In this document: in pieces, positions 1-9,096 of the stretch
Layout of the letters: each line of letters begins with the position of its first letter
Position numbering within the stretch: position 1 is the first letter of the stretch
Assembly: GCF_000013385.1 (NCBI RefSeq)
Contig: NC_007760.1
Location: 1,240,001 to 1,304,000 of the forward strand
From: Anaeromyxobacter dehalogenans 2CP-C
GTDB lineage: Bacteria > Myxococcota > Myxococcia > Myxococcales > Anaeromyxobacteraceae
Direction: 5' to 3'
DNA: 64,000 nucleotides
The notes under the pieces: model-generated
Databases searched by the model: none
What the model saw: the letters and a program-made list of their open reading frames with translations, nothing else
Told to the model about the DNA's origin: nothing
Translations under genes and position numbers: made by a program

Positions 1-281
1 TTGATGGCCACCCGGCTGCCGATGACCGGGTGCTCGGCCAGGTAGACCGTGCCCATGCCGCCGCGCGCCAGCATGCGCACGATGCGGAAGCTGCCCACCT
101 GCGCGCCCACCAGCGGGTCTGCGCCGGCGTCCGGCGGCGGCGCGGCGGCGCACCCGCCGAACACCAGCGTGCGGGCGGCGGCGTCGGCGGGGGTGCAGGG
201 GTCGGACGGCGCGTGCGGTGCTCCGCAGCGCAGGCAGGCGGTCGCGCCCGCGGACTCGTGGACCTTTCCCGGTTCCTGCAA
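1..281 (-). CDS. Serine/threonine protein kinase, N-terminal part (runs off the window)
   Basis: Only the first 93 or so residues lie in the window; the rest continues left of base 1. Reading the minus strand from a TTG at 281, the product starts MQEPGKVHES and soon shows a CLRCG...C cluster, a possible small zinc site. It then enters a Hanks-type kinase domain: VGSFRIVRMLARGGMGTVYL is the glycine-rich ATP loop, followed by VAI just before the expected catalytic lysine. TTG was chosen because the upstream in-frame stop is at 309-311, GGGGG lies a few bases before TTG, and no ATG or GTG precedes the kinase domain. A TAGGCT -10-like box with a TGC extension (306-311) lies upstream. The substrate is unknown; such kinases are abundant in myxobacteria. 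Confidence 0.8.
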   Translation of the reverse strand, partial: MQEPGKVHESAGATACLRCGAPHAPSDPCTPADAAARTLVFGGCAAAPPPDAGADPLVGAQVGSFRIVRMLARGGMGTVYLAEHPVIGSRVAI

Positions 282-430
282 TGAGCCCCCGCGGTTTGCA
301 CGTTCAGCCTAGCAGAGGGCGGAGGCGGCCCGTGCCCCGCGCAGGGGGGACAGCTCCGCGCGCGAAGCCGTCGCGGCCCCCGGAAACCGCTTGCCCCACC
401 GGGCGAACATTGATTCAACGATTCCGAGCC

Positions 431-1792
431 ATGCCCGACCTCAGGAAGATGACCGTGGAGAGCCTCCGCGCGCTCGCGCGCAAGATCCTCGGGCCGGGTC
501 ACTCCCGGCTGAAGACCAAGGCGGAGCTGGTCAGCGCGCTCGAGGAGGCCGGGGCCGGCGAGCCCGCCCGGGCGGCGCCCGCGGGCGCGTCCGCGTCGAA
601 GGCGCCACCCAGGGTGAAGGCGGCGGGGCAGGGGCCCGGCGCGCGGGTCCGCGCGGCGGCGGGACGCACCGTGAAGGCCACCGGCGAGGCCGTGCGCGCG
701 GTGAAGCAGGCGGCGGGCGAGGTGGCCCGCGCGGGCGCGAAGCGGGCCGGGAAGGCCGCCGGAAAGGCGGCGGCGGCCGGCGCGCCGGCGTCCGCGAAGG
801 CGCCGAAGCCCGTCCGCCCCGGCGCGGCGGCCCGCGCGGCGCGGACCGGCGCAGGGGCGGCCATCGGGGCGGTGGTCGGCGCCAGGGCGGGCGCCGCCCC
901 GGCCCGGGCGCGCAAGGCGGGCAAGGCCGCGACCGCGGCGGCGGCCGTGGCGGGCGCGGCGGTCGGCGCGGCGGTGGGGGCCGCGGCCGGGGCGCGCTCC
1001 GGGCGGCGGAAGGCCACCGCGCGCAAGCCGCGCGCCGCCGTCCCCGACGCGGAGGGCTTCTTCGTGGCGCGCGTGCGCGGCGAGGACGCGGTCCGCGAGG
1101 CTCCGCACCCGCTGGTCGAGCCGGAGCCCGAGGACGAGGACGCCGCCGCCGAGGAGGCCGAGGGCACGCCCTCGGGCGCGCCCGCGTACGACGAGGGGCT
1201 GGGGGAGCTGCCCTGGGGCTACGGCGACGACGCGTTCGTCGCGCTCCCCCGCGACCCGCGCACGCTCTTCCTCTACTGGGACTGGTCCGGCGCCACGCTG
1301 GACGCGGCGTTCCAGGGGCTCGACCACGGGCGCTCGCAGCTCTGGGTCTTCGCCCGGAGCGGCGCCGGCTGGGAGCGCGTCCGGGTGATCGACTTCGCGC
1401 TCGAGTCGCGCGGCTACTACGTGCACGACCTCGAGCCGGGGCGGGCCTACCGCGCCGAGATCCACGTGGTGGACCGGCGCGGCGCCGAGCGCCTGCTCGC
1501 CCGGCCGTCCAACCCGGTCGGCCTGCCGTCGTCGGGCCCGTCGGGCGTGGTGGACGACCGGTTCGTGCGCATCCCGTGGGACATGCCGCTCGGCCGGCTC
1601 CTCGGGCCGGGCCACGCGGGCGGCCCGTTCTCCGACGAGGCGCGCGCGCTGCTGGCGCGCCTGTCCGACTGGTCGCGCTTCGGCAGCGCGCCGGTGTGGG
1701 GCGGGAGCGCGGGCGGGATGGGGGGGCGGCCGTCGTCCCCGACCGCGGCGCCGTCGTCGCCCGGGCGGCCCGTCGATCCGAGGGAGAAGTAG
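431..1792 (+). CDS. DUF4912 protein with SAP/Rho-N-like head and histone-like linker
   Basis: A 453-residue protein in three parts. Residues about 5-40 (MTVESLRALARKILG and following) resemble a Rho-N/SAP helix-extended-loop-helix. Residues about 45-205 are low-complexity Ala/Lys/Arg/Gly, like histone H1 tails. From about residue 265 comes the DUF4912 domain (LPRDPRTLFLYWDWSG, then an AEIHVVD strand). DUF4912 proteins often sit beside GH57 enzymes in this group, as here: the stop codon abuts the GH57 ATG, so the two are surely cotranscribed. I infer a role in storage-glucan metabolism or in binding a polyanion, but no catalytic residues are visible. The ATG at 431 was taken because it starts the folded head; upstream in-frame sequence is low complexity. 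A weak TTGCCC (391-396) lies upstream. Confidence 0.75.
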   Translation: MPDLRKMTVESLRALARKILGPGHSRLKTKAELVSALEEAGAGEPARAAPAGASASKAPPRVKAAGQGPGARVRAAAGRTVKATGEAVRAVKQAAGEVARAGAKRAGKAAGKAAAAGAPASAKAPKPVRPGAAARAARTGAGAAIGAVVGARAGAAPARARKAGKAATAAAAVAGAAVGAAVGAAAGARSGRRKATARKPRAAVPDAEGFFVARVRGEDAVREAPHPLVEPEPEDEDAAAEEAEGTPSGAPAYDEGLGELPWGYGDDAFVALPRDPRTLFLYWDWSGATLDAAFQGLDHGRSQLWVFARSGAGWERVRVIDFALESRGYYVHDLEPGRAYRAEIHVVDRRGAERLLARPSNPVGLPSSGPSGVVDDRFVRIPWDMPLGRLLGPGHAGGPFSDEARALLARLSDWSRFGSAPVWGGSAGGMGGRPSSPTAAPSSPGRPVDPREK

Positions 1793-3388
1793 ATGACAGA
1801 CGTGCGCGGTTACGTGGCGCTCCAGCTCCACGCGCACCTGCCGTTCGTCCGGCACCCGGAGTACGACGACTTCCTGGAGGAGGACTGGCTCTACGAGGCC
1901 ATCTCCGAGACCTACCTCCCCCTGCTCCAGGCGTTCGACCGGCTCACCGACGAGGGCGTGCCGTTCCGCGTCTCGATGACGATGACGCCGCCGCTCGTCG
2001 CCATGCTGCGCGACGAGCTGCTCATGTCGCGCTACGCGCGGCGCCTCGACAAGCTGTGCGAGCTCGCGGACAAGGAGGTCCACCGCACCCGCAAGGACGC
2101 GACCTTCCACGGCCTGGCGCTGCACTACCAGCAGGAGTTCCGGGGGCTCCGGGCGCTGTTCGGCGATCGCTACCGCCGCGACCTGGTGGGCGCCTTCAAG
2201 CGCCTGGAGGACGCGGGCCGGCTCGAGATCGTCACCTGCGGCGCGACGCACGGGTTCCTGCCGCTCATGCAGGAGTACCCGGAGGCCGTGCGCGCGCAGA
2301 TCGCGGTCGCGGTCGCGCACCACCGCCGCCACTTCGGCCGCGATCCGGCCGGCATCTGGCTGCCGGAGTGCGGGTACTTCCCCGGCCTCGACGCGTACCT
2401 GGCCGAGCAGAACATCCGCTACTTCTTCGTGGACACCCACGGCATCACCGACGCCACGCCGCGCCCGCGCTACGGCGTCTACGCGCCCATCTACACGCCC
2501 ACCGGCCCGGCCGCCTTCGGGCGCGACGCCGAGTCGTCGATGCAGGTGTGGAGCGCGGAGTCCGGCTACCCCGGCGACGCCGACTACCGCGAGTTCTACC
2601 GGGACGTGGGCTGGGACCTCGACCTCGACTACGTCCGGCCCTACATCCAGCCCACCGGGCAGCGGAAGAACGTCGGCATCAAGTACTACCGGATCACCGG
2701 CCGGACCGCGCACAAGGAGCCCTACGACCCGGGCCGCGCGCGCGAGCGGGCCGCGCAGCACGCCGGCAACTTCATGTTCAACCGCGAGCGGCAGATCGAG
2801 CACCTCGCCTCGCGGATGGGCGGCGTGCGCCCCATCGTCGTGTCGCCCTACGACGCCGAGCTGTACGGCCACTGGTGGTACGAGGGGCCGATGTTCATCG
2901 ACTACCTCGTGCGGAAGGCCGCCTACGACCAGCGCGTCTTCCGGCTGGCCACGCCCGGCGACTACCTGCGCGAGAACCCCGAGCAGCAGCTCGCCACGCC
3001 GCCGCTCTGCTCCTGGGGCGCCGGCGGCTACGCCGGCGTGTGGCTGGACGGCTCCAACGACTGGATCTACCGGCACCTGCACAAGGCGGCGGAGCGGATG
3101 ATCGCCCTGGCGCGCGACTACAAGCAGCCCACCGAGCTCGAGCGCCGCGCGCTCTCGCAGGCCGCGCGCGAGCTCCTGCTGGCGCAGTCGTCCGACTGGG
3201 CCTTCATCATGAAGACCGGGACCATGGTGGACTACGCCATCCGGCGCACGAAGGAGCACGTGCTCCGCTTCACGCGGCTCCACGACCAGCTCCGCGCCGG
3301 CCGCATCGACGAGGGGTGGCTCGCCCACGTCGAGCAGAAGGACAACATCTTCCCCGAGATCGACTACACGGTGTACGCGCCGCGCTGA
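1793..3388 (+). CDS. GH57 1,4-alpha-glucan branching enzyme (GH57 + DUF1957)
   Basis: A 531-residue enzyme of glycoside hydrolase family 57 with the C-terminal DUF1957 helical domain, the architecture of GH57 glycogen-branching enzymes. It cuts alpha-1,4-glucan and re-joins the piece by an alpha-1,6 bond in glycogen synthesis. Visible signatures: LHAHLPFVRH near the N-terminus (first GH57 conserved region), IWLPECGY holding the likely nucleophile Glu192, and SPYDAELYGHWW holding the likely acid/base Asp354. Length matches the family. No signal peptide, so cytoplasmic. It starts at the base after the DUF4912 stop, with a GAGGGAGAAG ribosome site inside the preceding gene. Specificity (branching versus 4-alpha-glucanotransferase) rests on similarity only. 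Confidence 0.9.
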   Translation: MTDVRGYVALQLHAHLPFVRHPEYDDFLEEDWLYEAISETYLPLLQAFDRLTDEGVPFRVSMTMTPPLVAMLRDELLMSRYARRLDKLCELADKEVHRTRKDATFHGLALHYQQEFRGLRALFGDRYRRDLVGAFKRLEDAGRLEIVTCGATHGFLPLMQEYPEAVRAQIAVAVAHHRRHFGRDPAGIWLPECGYFPGLDAYLAEQNIRYFFVDTHGITDATPRPRYGVYAPIYTPTGPAAFGRDAESSMQVWSAESGYPGDADYREFYRDVGWDLDLDYVRPYIQPTGQRKNVGIKYYRITGRTAHKEPYDPGRARERAAQHAGNFMFNRERQIEHLASRMGGVRPIVVSPYDAELYGHWWYEGPMFIDYLVRKAAYDQRVFRLATPGDYLRENPEQQLATPPLCSWGAGGYAGVWLDGSNDWIYRHLHKAAERMIALARDYKQPTELERRALSQAARELLLAQSSDWAFIMKTGTMVDYAIRRTKEHVLRFTRLHDQLRAGRIDEGWLAHVEQKDNIFPEIDYTVYAPR

Positions 3389-3522
3389 CCTCGGGCGGCG
3401 CCCGGCCCCCTCGCTCCCTAACGCCGTCGCGGGCGGCGCCGTGACGCGGGGCCGCACCCCCCGGCGACGTGCGACGCTTCGCGCCAGCGGCCGCGCAGGA
3501 CGGCCGCCGCAGGGGGGACACC

Positions 3523-4611
3523 ATGGGCTCGCGCCATCCGTTCACGCGGTACGCCGCCGCCGCGGCGCTGCTGGTCCTCGCCGGCTGCTCGTCCGGCGGG
3601 AGCGATCCGGCGCCGGTCACCGGCTTCACGCAGGCCGACCTCGCCGGCGACTGGGACATCCTCCAGCTCGCCACGAACGACGAGTCGGGCTGGGCGGACG
3701 TCCAGGTCCGCATCGCCGCGTCGGGCCAGGTGACGGTGCTCTCGTTCCTCGACGACCAGGGCAACACCGGGCTGCCGCCGCCCGGCTTCGACCTGAAGGC
3801 GATCATCGCCCAGAACGGCACGGTGCGCCTGACCGGCGCGGACGGCGATCCGGCGTTCCACGGGACCATGGCGGCGGCCCGGACGCTCGTGTTCGGCACC
3901 GGCCAGGAGGGCACGCCGGTCGTCCGCCGGAACCTGTTCGCGTGGCGCAAGCGCGTGCCCGGCCTGACCTACTCGGCCGCCGACCTCGCCGGCCGCAGCT
4001 TCGCGTTCCACGGCCTCTACGCAGGGGCCGGCGTGCGGTGGACCTGGGGCGCGGCGAGCACCGACGCGGCCGGCGTGCTCACGGTGGGCGAGCTCCACGC
4101 CTCCGACGGCGTGGTCATGGACCCCGGCGCGGCGGGGACGCTGTCGGTGGACGGGGCGGGGGTGGTGCGGCTCGACGACGGCGCCGCGATGCGCGGCGTG
4201 ATGGCGCCCGACAAGAACGCCGTGTTCCTGGTCCACCTCTCCGGCGACCCCGGCGCGCCCGAGCCCGGCTTCATGGTGCTGCAGCGCACGGGCCGGACCT
4301 TCGCGCAGGCCGACCTGGCCGGCGACTGGGCGTTGCACCTCGTCTACAGCGGCGCGACCGCGGTCTCGTCGGGCTGGAACCGGGGCGCTTGCTCGATCGA
4401 CGCGAGCGGCACCCTCACGTTCAGCGCGTTCGAGAACAGCACCGGCTCCACCGTGCTGCCCGCCTCCCGCCGGTTGACGCTGTCGAGCGACGGGCGGCTC
4501 TCGACCAGCGCGGACGCCACCTACCACGGCCAGGTCTCGTGGGACGGGGACTTCTACGTCCGCATCTCGGGCGGCGCGATGAACCCGTCGCTCGGCTTCG
4601 TGGCCAGGTGA
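3523..4611 (+). CDS. Putative lipoprotein with three internal repeats
   Basis: A 362-residue product starting MGSRHPFTRYAAAAALLVLA with lipobox LAGC followed by SSGGSD, so a lipid-anchored exported protein. The mature part is three copies of a roughly 115-residue unit, each opening with a variant of QADLAGDW (near residues 33, 149 and 256) and each carrying a beta-rich stretch with GTL or GVL turns, suggesting three repeated beta-barrel or beta-sandwich modules. An AGGGGGGAC ribosome site precedes the ATG. It stands alone between GH57 and lysS. I recognise no family and can assign no function; an exported surface or periplasmic binding role is conceivable. Confidence 0.75.
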   Translation: MGSRHPFTRYAAAAALLVLAGCSSGGSDPAPVTGFTQADLAGDWDILQLATNDESGWADVQVRIAASGQVTVLSFLDDQGNTGLPPPGFDLKAIIAQNGTVRLTGADGDPAFHGTMAAARTLVFGTGQEGTPVVRRNLFAWRKRVPGLTYSAADLAGRSFAFHGLYAGAGVRWTWGAASTDAAGVLTVGELHASDGVVMDPGAAGTLSVDGAGVVRLDDGAAMRGVMAPDKNAVFLVHLSGDPGAPEPGFMVLQRTGRTFAQADLAGDWALHLVYSGATAVSSGWNRGACSIDASGTLTFSAFENSTGSTVLPASRRLTLSSDGRLSTSADATYHGQVSWDGDFYVRISGGAMNPSLGFVAR

Positions 4612-4720
4612 CGGCGGGGGCCGACGATCCAGGGGCCGTGGACGCGACGCGCCGCGCGGCCGCCTCCCTCGGCGGGCCCCCGCGGGCTCACGGCGCGGTC
4701 GCGCCCGGGCGCATCCCGCG

Positions 4721-4749
4721 TTGACGCCCCGCGCCGACCCGACTAGCCT
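4721..4749 (+). promoter_or_regulatory. Promoter of lysS (TTGACG-17-TAGCCT)
   Basis: TTGACG at 4721-4726 and TAGCCT at 4744-4749 are separated by exactly 17 bases and lie about 57 bases upstream of the lysS ATG. The same pattern (TTGaCg, 17, TAgcCT) recurs before several other genes in the window. It was identified by eye. Confidence 0.6.
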
Positions 4750-4806
4750 CCCCCGGCACGCAGCTCCCCGGAGATTCCTCCGAGGATCCGAGAGATTCCG
4801 CACCCG

Positions 4807-6348
4807 ATGGCCGACGAACTTGGAACGACCGAGCGCGAGATCATCGCGCAGCGTCTGAAGAAGGCCGAGGCGCTCCGCGCCCTCGGCGTGAACCCCTTCG
4901 GAAACGGCTGGCAGCCCCGCCACCTCGCGGAGGAGCTGCTGCGCCACCATGGCGACCAGCCCGCCGAGGAGATCGCGAAGGCCCCGGGCGACTGGTCGCT
5001 CGCGGGCCGCGTCCTGGCGGTCCGCTCCTTCGGCAAGGCCGCGTTCCTGCGCGTCCGCGACCGGTCCGCCGAGCTGCAGGTCTGGGTGAAGAAGGATCGC
5101 GTGGGCGACCAGGCGTTCGAGGTCTTCAAGCTGCTCGACATCGGCGACATCGTGGGCGCGGAGGGCCCGGCCACCCGCACCAAGACCGGCGAGCTGACGC
5201 TCGAGGCGCGGACGTTCACGATCCTCACCAAGGCGACGCGCCCGCTGCCGGAGAAGTGGCACGGCCTCACCGACGTGGAGCAGCGCTACCGCCAGCGCTA
5301 CGTGGACCTGGTGGTCACGCCGGGCGTGCGCGAGGCGTTCGTGAAGCGCGCCCGCATCGTCTCCGGGATCCGCCGCTTCCTGGACGCCCGCGGGTACCTG
5401 GAGGTCGAGACGCCCACGCTGCACAAGCCGGAGGAGGCGGGCGGGGCGGCGGCGCGGCCGTTCGAGACGCACCACAACGCGCTCGACCTCGACCTGAAGC
5501 TCCGCATCGCCACCGAGCTGCACCTGAAGCGCCTCGTGGTGGGCGGCCTCGACCGCGTCTACGAGATCGGCCGCATCTGGCGCAACGAGGGGATCGACCG
5601 GCGCCACAACCCGGAGTTCACCTCCATCGAGTTCTACCAGGCGTACGCCACCCACGAGGACCTGATGCGCCTCACCGAGGAGCTGATGCACCAGCTCGCG
5701 GTGGAGGTGACCGGCGGGCCGGTGGTGACGTTCCAGGGCCAGGCCATCGACCTGACGCCGCCGTACCCGCGCGTCTCGATGCTGGAGGTGGGCGCGCGCG
5801 CGCTGGGGCTGGCGCCCGACGACGCGCTCGCCGGGCGCGGGCTCGCCGAGGCGCTCTCGCGCGCGGCCGCCCGGGAGAACGACTCCGAGGACGCCTGGAA
5901 GCTGGAGCAGGCCGCGAAGAAGACGCCGGGCGAGGCGGTGGCGCTCGCGTTCGAGATCTTCGGCGAGCCGCAGCTCCCGAAGGACCGGCCGGCCTTCGTG
6001 GTGGACTTCCCGCTGGAGACGAGCCCGCTGTCGCGCCGGCGCGACGCCGACCCGCGGCTGGTGGACCGCTTCGAGCTGTTCGCCGCCGGGATGGAGCTCG
6101 CGAACGCGTTCTCCGAGCTGAACGACCCGGCCGACCAGCGCGCGCGCTTCGAGGCGCAGATGCGCGCCAAGGCCGCCGGCGACGAGGAGGCCATGCCCTA
6201 CGACGAGGACTTCGTCCGCGCGCTGGAGCACGGCATGCCGCCCACCGCGGGCGAGGGGATCGGCATCGACCGGCTGGCCATGCTCTTCACCGACTCGGCG
6301 TCGATCCGCGACGTGATCCTGTTCCCGCTGCTGAAGTCCCGCGACTGA
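4807..6348 (+). CDS. lysS: Lysyl-tRNA synthetase, class II
   Basis: A 513-residue class II aminoacyl-tRNA synthetase that charges tRNA-Lys. The N-terminal OB fold for the anticodon is seen around residues 55-140 ([21 protein letters not shown]). Class II motif 2 is [16 protein letters not shown] and motif 3 is [13 protein letters not shown], starting at about residue 482; the end VILFPLLK is typical of LysS. Length matches the family (about 500). It leads the lys-lol block: the lolC-like gene begins two bases after its stop, so the two share a transcript from the promoter at 4721-4749. CCGGAG and GAGGATCCGAGAG purine tracts precede the ATG. Confidence 0.97.
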   Translation: MADELGTTEREIIAQRLKKAEALRALGVNPFGNGWQPRHLAEELLRHHGDQPAEEIAKAPGDWSLAGRVLAVRSFGKAAFLRVRDRSAELQVWVKKDRVGDQAFEVFKLLDIGDIVGAEGPATRTKTGELTLEARTFTILTKATRPLPEKWHGLTDVEQRYRQRYVDLVVTPGVREAFVKRARIVSGIRRFLDARGYLEVETPTLHKPEEAGGAAARPFETHHNALDLDLKLRIATELHLKRLVVGGLDRVYEIGRIWRNEGIDRRHNPEFTSIEFYQAYATHEDLMRLTEELMHQLAVEVTGGPVVTFQGQAIDLTPPYPRVSMLEVGARALGLAPDDALAGRGLAEALSRAAARENDSEDAWKLEQAAKKTPGEAVALAFEIFGEPQLPKDRPAFVVDFPLETSPLSRRRDADPRLVDRFELFAAGMELANAFSELNDPADQRARFEAQMRAKAAGDEEAMPYDEDFVRALEHGMPPTAGEGIGIDRLAMLFTDSASIRDVILFPLLKSRD

Positions 6349-6350
6349 CC

Positions 6351-8318
6351 TTGTCCGATCCCGTCCCGCACCGGCCCGGCTCCGAGCCCGGCCATCGCCC
6401 GGCGGCGCCCGCGCCCGGCGCGGCCCCCCGCGACGGCGCCGCGCACCCCGTGCCGCCCGTCTTCTCCTTCGCCGCGTTCGCGCTGGTGCTGGCCGGCGTG
6501 TTCGGCGCGGCCGCGCTCGCGCCGGTGGCCCACGCCTTCTTCGGCGACCGGCTGGGCCTGCCCACGCCGCTCGCCAGCGGCCTGGCCGCGCTCGCCGGCG
6601 CCTCGCTCGGCGGCGCGTTCGGCGCCGCCGCCGCGCGGGTGGGGCGCCGCCTCGCGTTCTACGAGCTCTCCGCCGCCACGCTGCTGTGGACCGCGGTGGT
6701 CGCGGTGCTGGTGGGCGTGCTGCCCCCCGGCGTCCGCGGCGCGGTGGGCGCGATCCAGGCGCTCGAGGCCCAGGGCACGCTGGTGGTGGTGCTCGGGCTG
6801 CTCGGGGCCGGCCTGCTCTCGGCGGTGGCGGTGTTCGCGGGCGCCAGCCTCGCGTACCTGCTGGCGGGCGCGGGCCGGGTGGACGCCTCGCTCTCCTACG
6901 AGCTGTTCGTGGCGCGCAGCCACCTGAAGCTCTCGCCGAAGGCGCTCGCGGCGCTGTTCGCGGTGGTGGTGACCGGGCTGCTGCCGGGCCTGCTCCTCGC
7001 GCTCGCCTGGTCCCTCGTGCGCGACGCGCGGGAGCGGCGCGCCTACCGCCGCGGCGAGCTGTTCCACCGCCCGCGCATGCCGGCCACGCTGCTCATGACG
7101 CTCATCTCGATCGGCGGCGTCGCCATCGGCGTCTGGGCGCTCACCGTGGTGCTGTCGGTGATGAGCGGCTTCGAGGCCGACCTGAAGAAGAAGATCCTGG
7201 GCCACACCGCGCACGGCATGGTGCTGAGCTACGGGCAGGACGACTTCGGCGACTGGCGCCGCATCCGCGAGACGGTGCTGGGGGTGCGCGGCGTCGAGGC
7301 GGCCACGCCGTTCCTCTACAACGAGGTGATGCTCTCCACCGGCCAGAACCTGACCGGCGCGATCCTGAAGGGCATCGACGTGAAGACCATCGGGTCGGTC
7401 ACCGACCTGCCCGCGAGCGTGCAGGACGGCCGGCTGGAGTGGCTGGACGCGCCGGCGGAGATCCCGCTGCCCCGCGACGGCGGCGAGGCCGGGGGCGCGG
7501 CGCCGGAGCGGCCGCGCCCGGGCCGCCCGCTGCCGGGCATCGTGATCGGGCGCGAGCTGGCGCACGCGCTCCGGGTCTTCGTGGGCGACCAGGTCAACCT
7601 GGTCTCCCCGTTCGGCGACCTGGGCCCGGGCGGGCCGCAGCCGAAGAGCCGGCCGTTCCGCGTGGCGGCGGTGTTCTACAGCGGCATGTACGAGTACGAC
7701 TCCAAGTTCGCGTACATCTCGCTCGCCGAGGCGCAGCGGTTCTTCGGCGTGGAGACGGTCACCGGGCTCGAGGTGAAGGTGCGCGACGCGGACGCGGCGC
7801 GCTCGGTCATGGGCCGGGTGGTGTTCGCGCTGGGCGGCTGGCCGTACCGCGCCAAGGACTGGGGCGAGCTGAACCGCAGCCTCTTCTCCGCGCTGCAGAT
7901 GGAGAAGGTGGTGATGGCGGTGATCCTCGGCTTCATCGTGCTGGTGGCGAGCTTCATCATCGTCGCCACGCTCATCATGCAGGTGCTGGAGAAGCGGCGG
8001 GAGATCGCGGTGCTGAAGTCCATGGGCGCCGGGGTGCCCAGCGTGATGAAGATCTTCGTGGTGGAGGGCGTGGTGATCGGTGCGGTGGGCACGGTCTTCG
8101 GCCTGCTGCTCGGGCTCGGCACCTGCCTGCTCATCGACAAGGTCGGCATCCCGCTCGACCCGGGCGTCTACTACATCTCCAACCTGCCGGTGCTGCTCGA
8201 CGGCGCGCAGTTCACGCTGGTGGGCCTGGCCGCGCTCGCGCTCTCCTACCTCGCCACCATCTACCCCGCCACCAAGGCGGCCCGCCTCCACCCGGTGGAC
8301 GGGCTGCGGGACGAGTGA
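6351..8318 (+). CDS. lolC: Lipoprotein-releasing ABC transporter permease (LolC/LolE family)
   Basis: Inner-membrane permease of the Lol system, which extracts outer-membrane lipoproteins from the inner membrane. About 655 residues if translation starts at the TTG at 6351; a GTG at 6450 is the alternative. The LolCE core begins near residue 235 ([20 protein letters not shown]), followed by a large periplasmic domain and three C-terminal FtsX-type membrane segments with the cytoplasmic motif [15 protein letters not shown]. Unlike E. coli LolC (about 400 residues), about 230 residues with four or more extra hydrophobic segments precede the core. It starts just after lysS and overlaps lolD by one base. 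Only one permease gene is seen, so it may form a homodimer. Confidence 0.85.
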
Positions 8319-8995
8319 TGCAGCCCGCGCCGCTCATCCGCATCGAGGGCCTGGGGAAGACCTACCTCATGGGCGAGAAGCGCCTGGAGGTGCTCCGCGG
8401 CATCGACCTGGAGATCGCCGCGGGCGAGCTGGTGGCGCTCACCGGCCCGTCCGGCGCCGGCAAGAGCACGTTCCTGCACCTGCTGGGCGCGCTCGACGTG
8501 CCCTCCCGCGGGCGGGTCCTGTTCGAGGGGGAGGACGTGTTCGGGCGCGGCGAGGACGGCCTGGCCGCGTTCCGGAACCAGACCATCGGGTTCGTGTTCC
8601 AGAGCCACCACCTGCTGCCCGAGTTCACCGCGCTGGAGAACGCCATGATGCCGGCGCTCATCCGGCGGGTGGCCCGCGCCGACGCCCGCCGCCGCGCCGC
8701 CGAGATGCTGGAGACGGTCGGCCTGGGCGAGCGGATGGAGCACCGGCCCGGCGAGCTGTCCGGGGGCGAGCAGCAGCGCGTCGCCCTGGCCCGCGCGCTG
8801 TGCCTCCAGCCGAAGCTGCTGCTCGCGGACGAGCCGACCGGCAACCTCGACCCGCAGACCGCCGAGGGGATCCACGCCTTGCTCGCAGACCTGAACGTCC
8901 GGATGGGAATCACCGCGGTGGTGGTGACGCACAACGAGCGGCTCGCCGCGGCGCTGCCGCGCCGCCTCCGCCTGGTCCAGGGACGGCTCGCTTGA
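8318..8995 (+). CDS. lolD: Lipoprotein-releasing system ATP-binding protein LolD
   Basis: A 225-residue ABC ATPase that powers the preceding permease. Walker A is [10 protein letters not shown], the signature motif [15 protein letters not shown], Walker [13 protein letters not shown], and the switch histidine lies in VVVTHNE, all intact. LolD-type spacing and length (E. coli LolD 233). The ATG overlaps the permease stop as TGATG, so translation is coupled. It is the last gene before the bamA promoter. Confidence 0.95.
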
Positions 8996-9057
8996 CGCGC
9001 CCCGCGACCCCCGCCCCGCGTCGCCCGGCGACGGGGCAGGCCACGGCGCAAGAGTGT

Positions 9058-9086
9058 TTGAGGTTTTCCAGGGGCCGGTTTAGATT
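9058..9086 (+). promoter_or_regulatory. Promoter of bamA (TTGAGG-17-TAGATT), near-leaderless
   Basis: TTGAGG at 9058-9063, a 17-base spacer and TAGATT at 9081-9086. Only 10 bases separate the -10 box from the bamA GTG (9097), and no Shine-Dalgarno sequence is present, so the transcript would start at or within a few bases of the start codon. Found by eye. Confidence 0.6.
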
Positions 9087-9096
9087 CCGCGGCTCC

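Noticed and set aside
391-3444. 1017-residue plus-strand frame over the DUF4912 and GH57 genes
   Set aside because: Arg/Gly/Pro/Ala-rich shadow in another frame; the real frames encode recognisable domains.
4612-4720. Continuation of a plus-strand frame after the lipoprotein
   Set aside because: It is the tail of a shadow frame over the lipoprotein gene; the gap shows only the lysS promoter.
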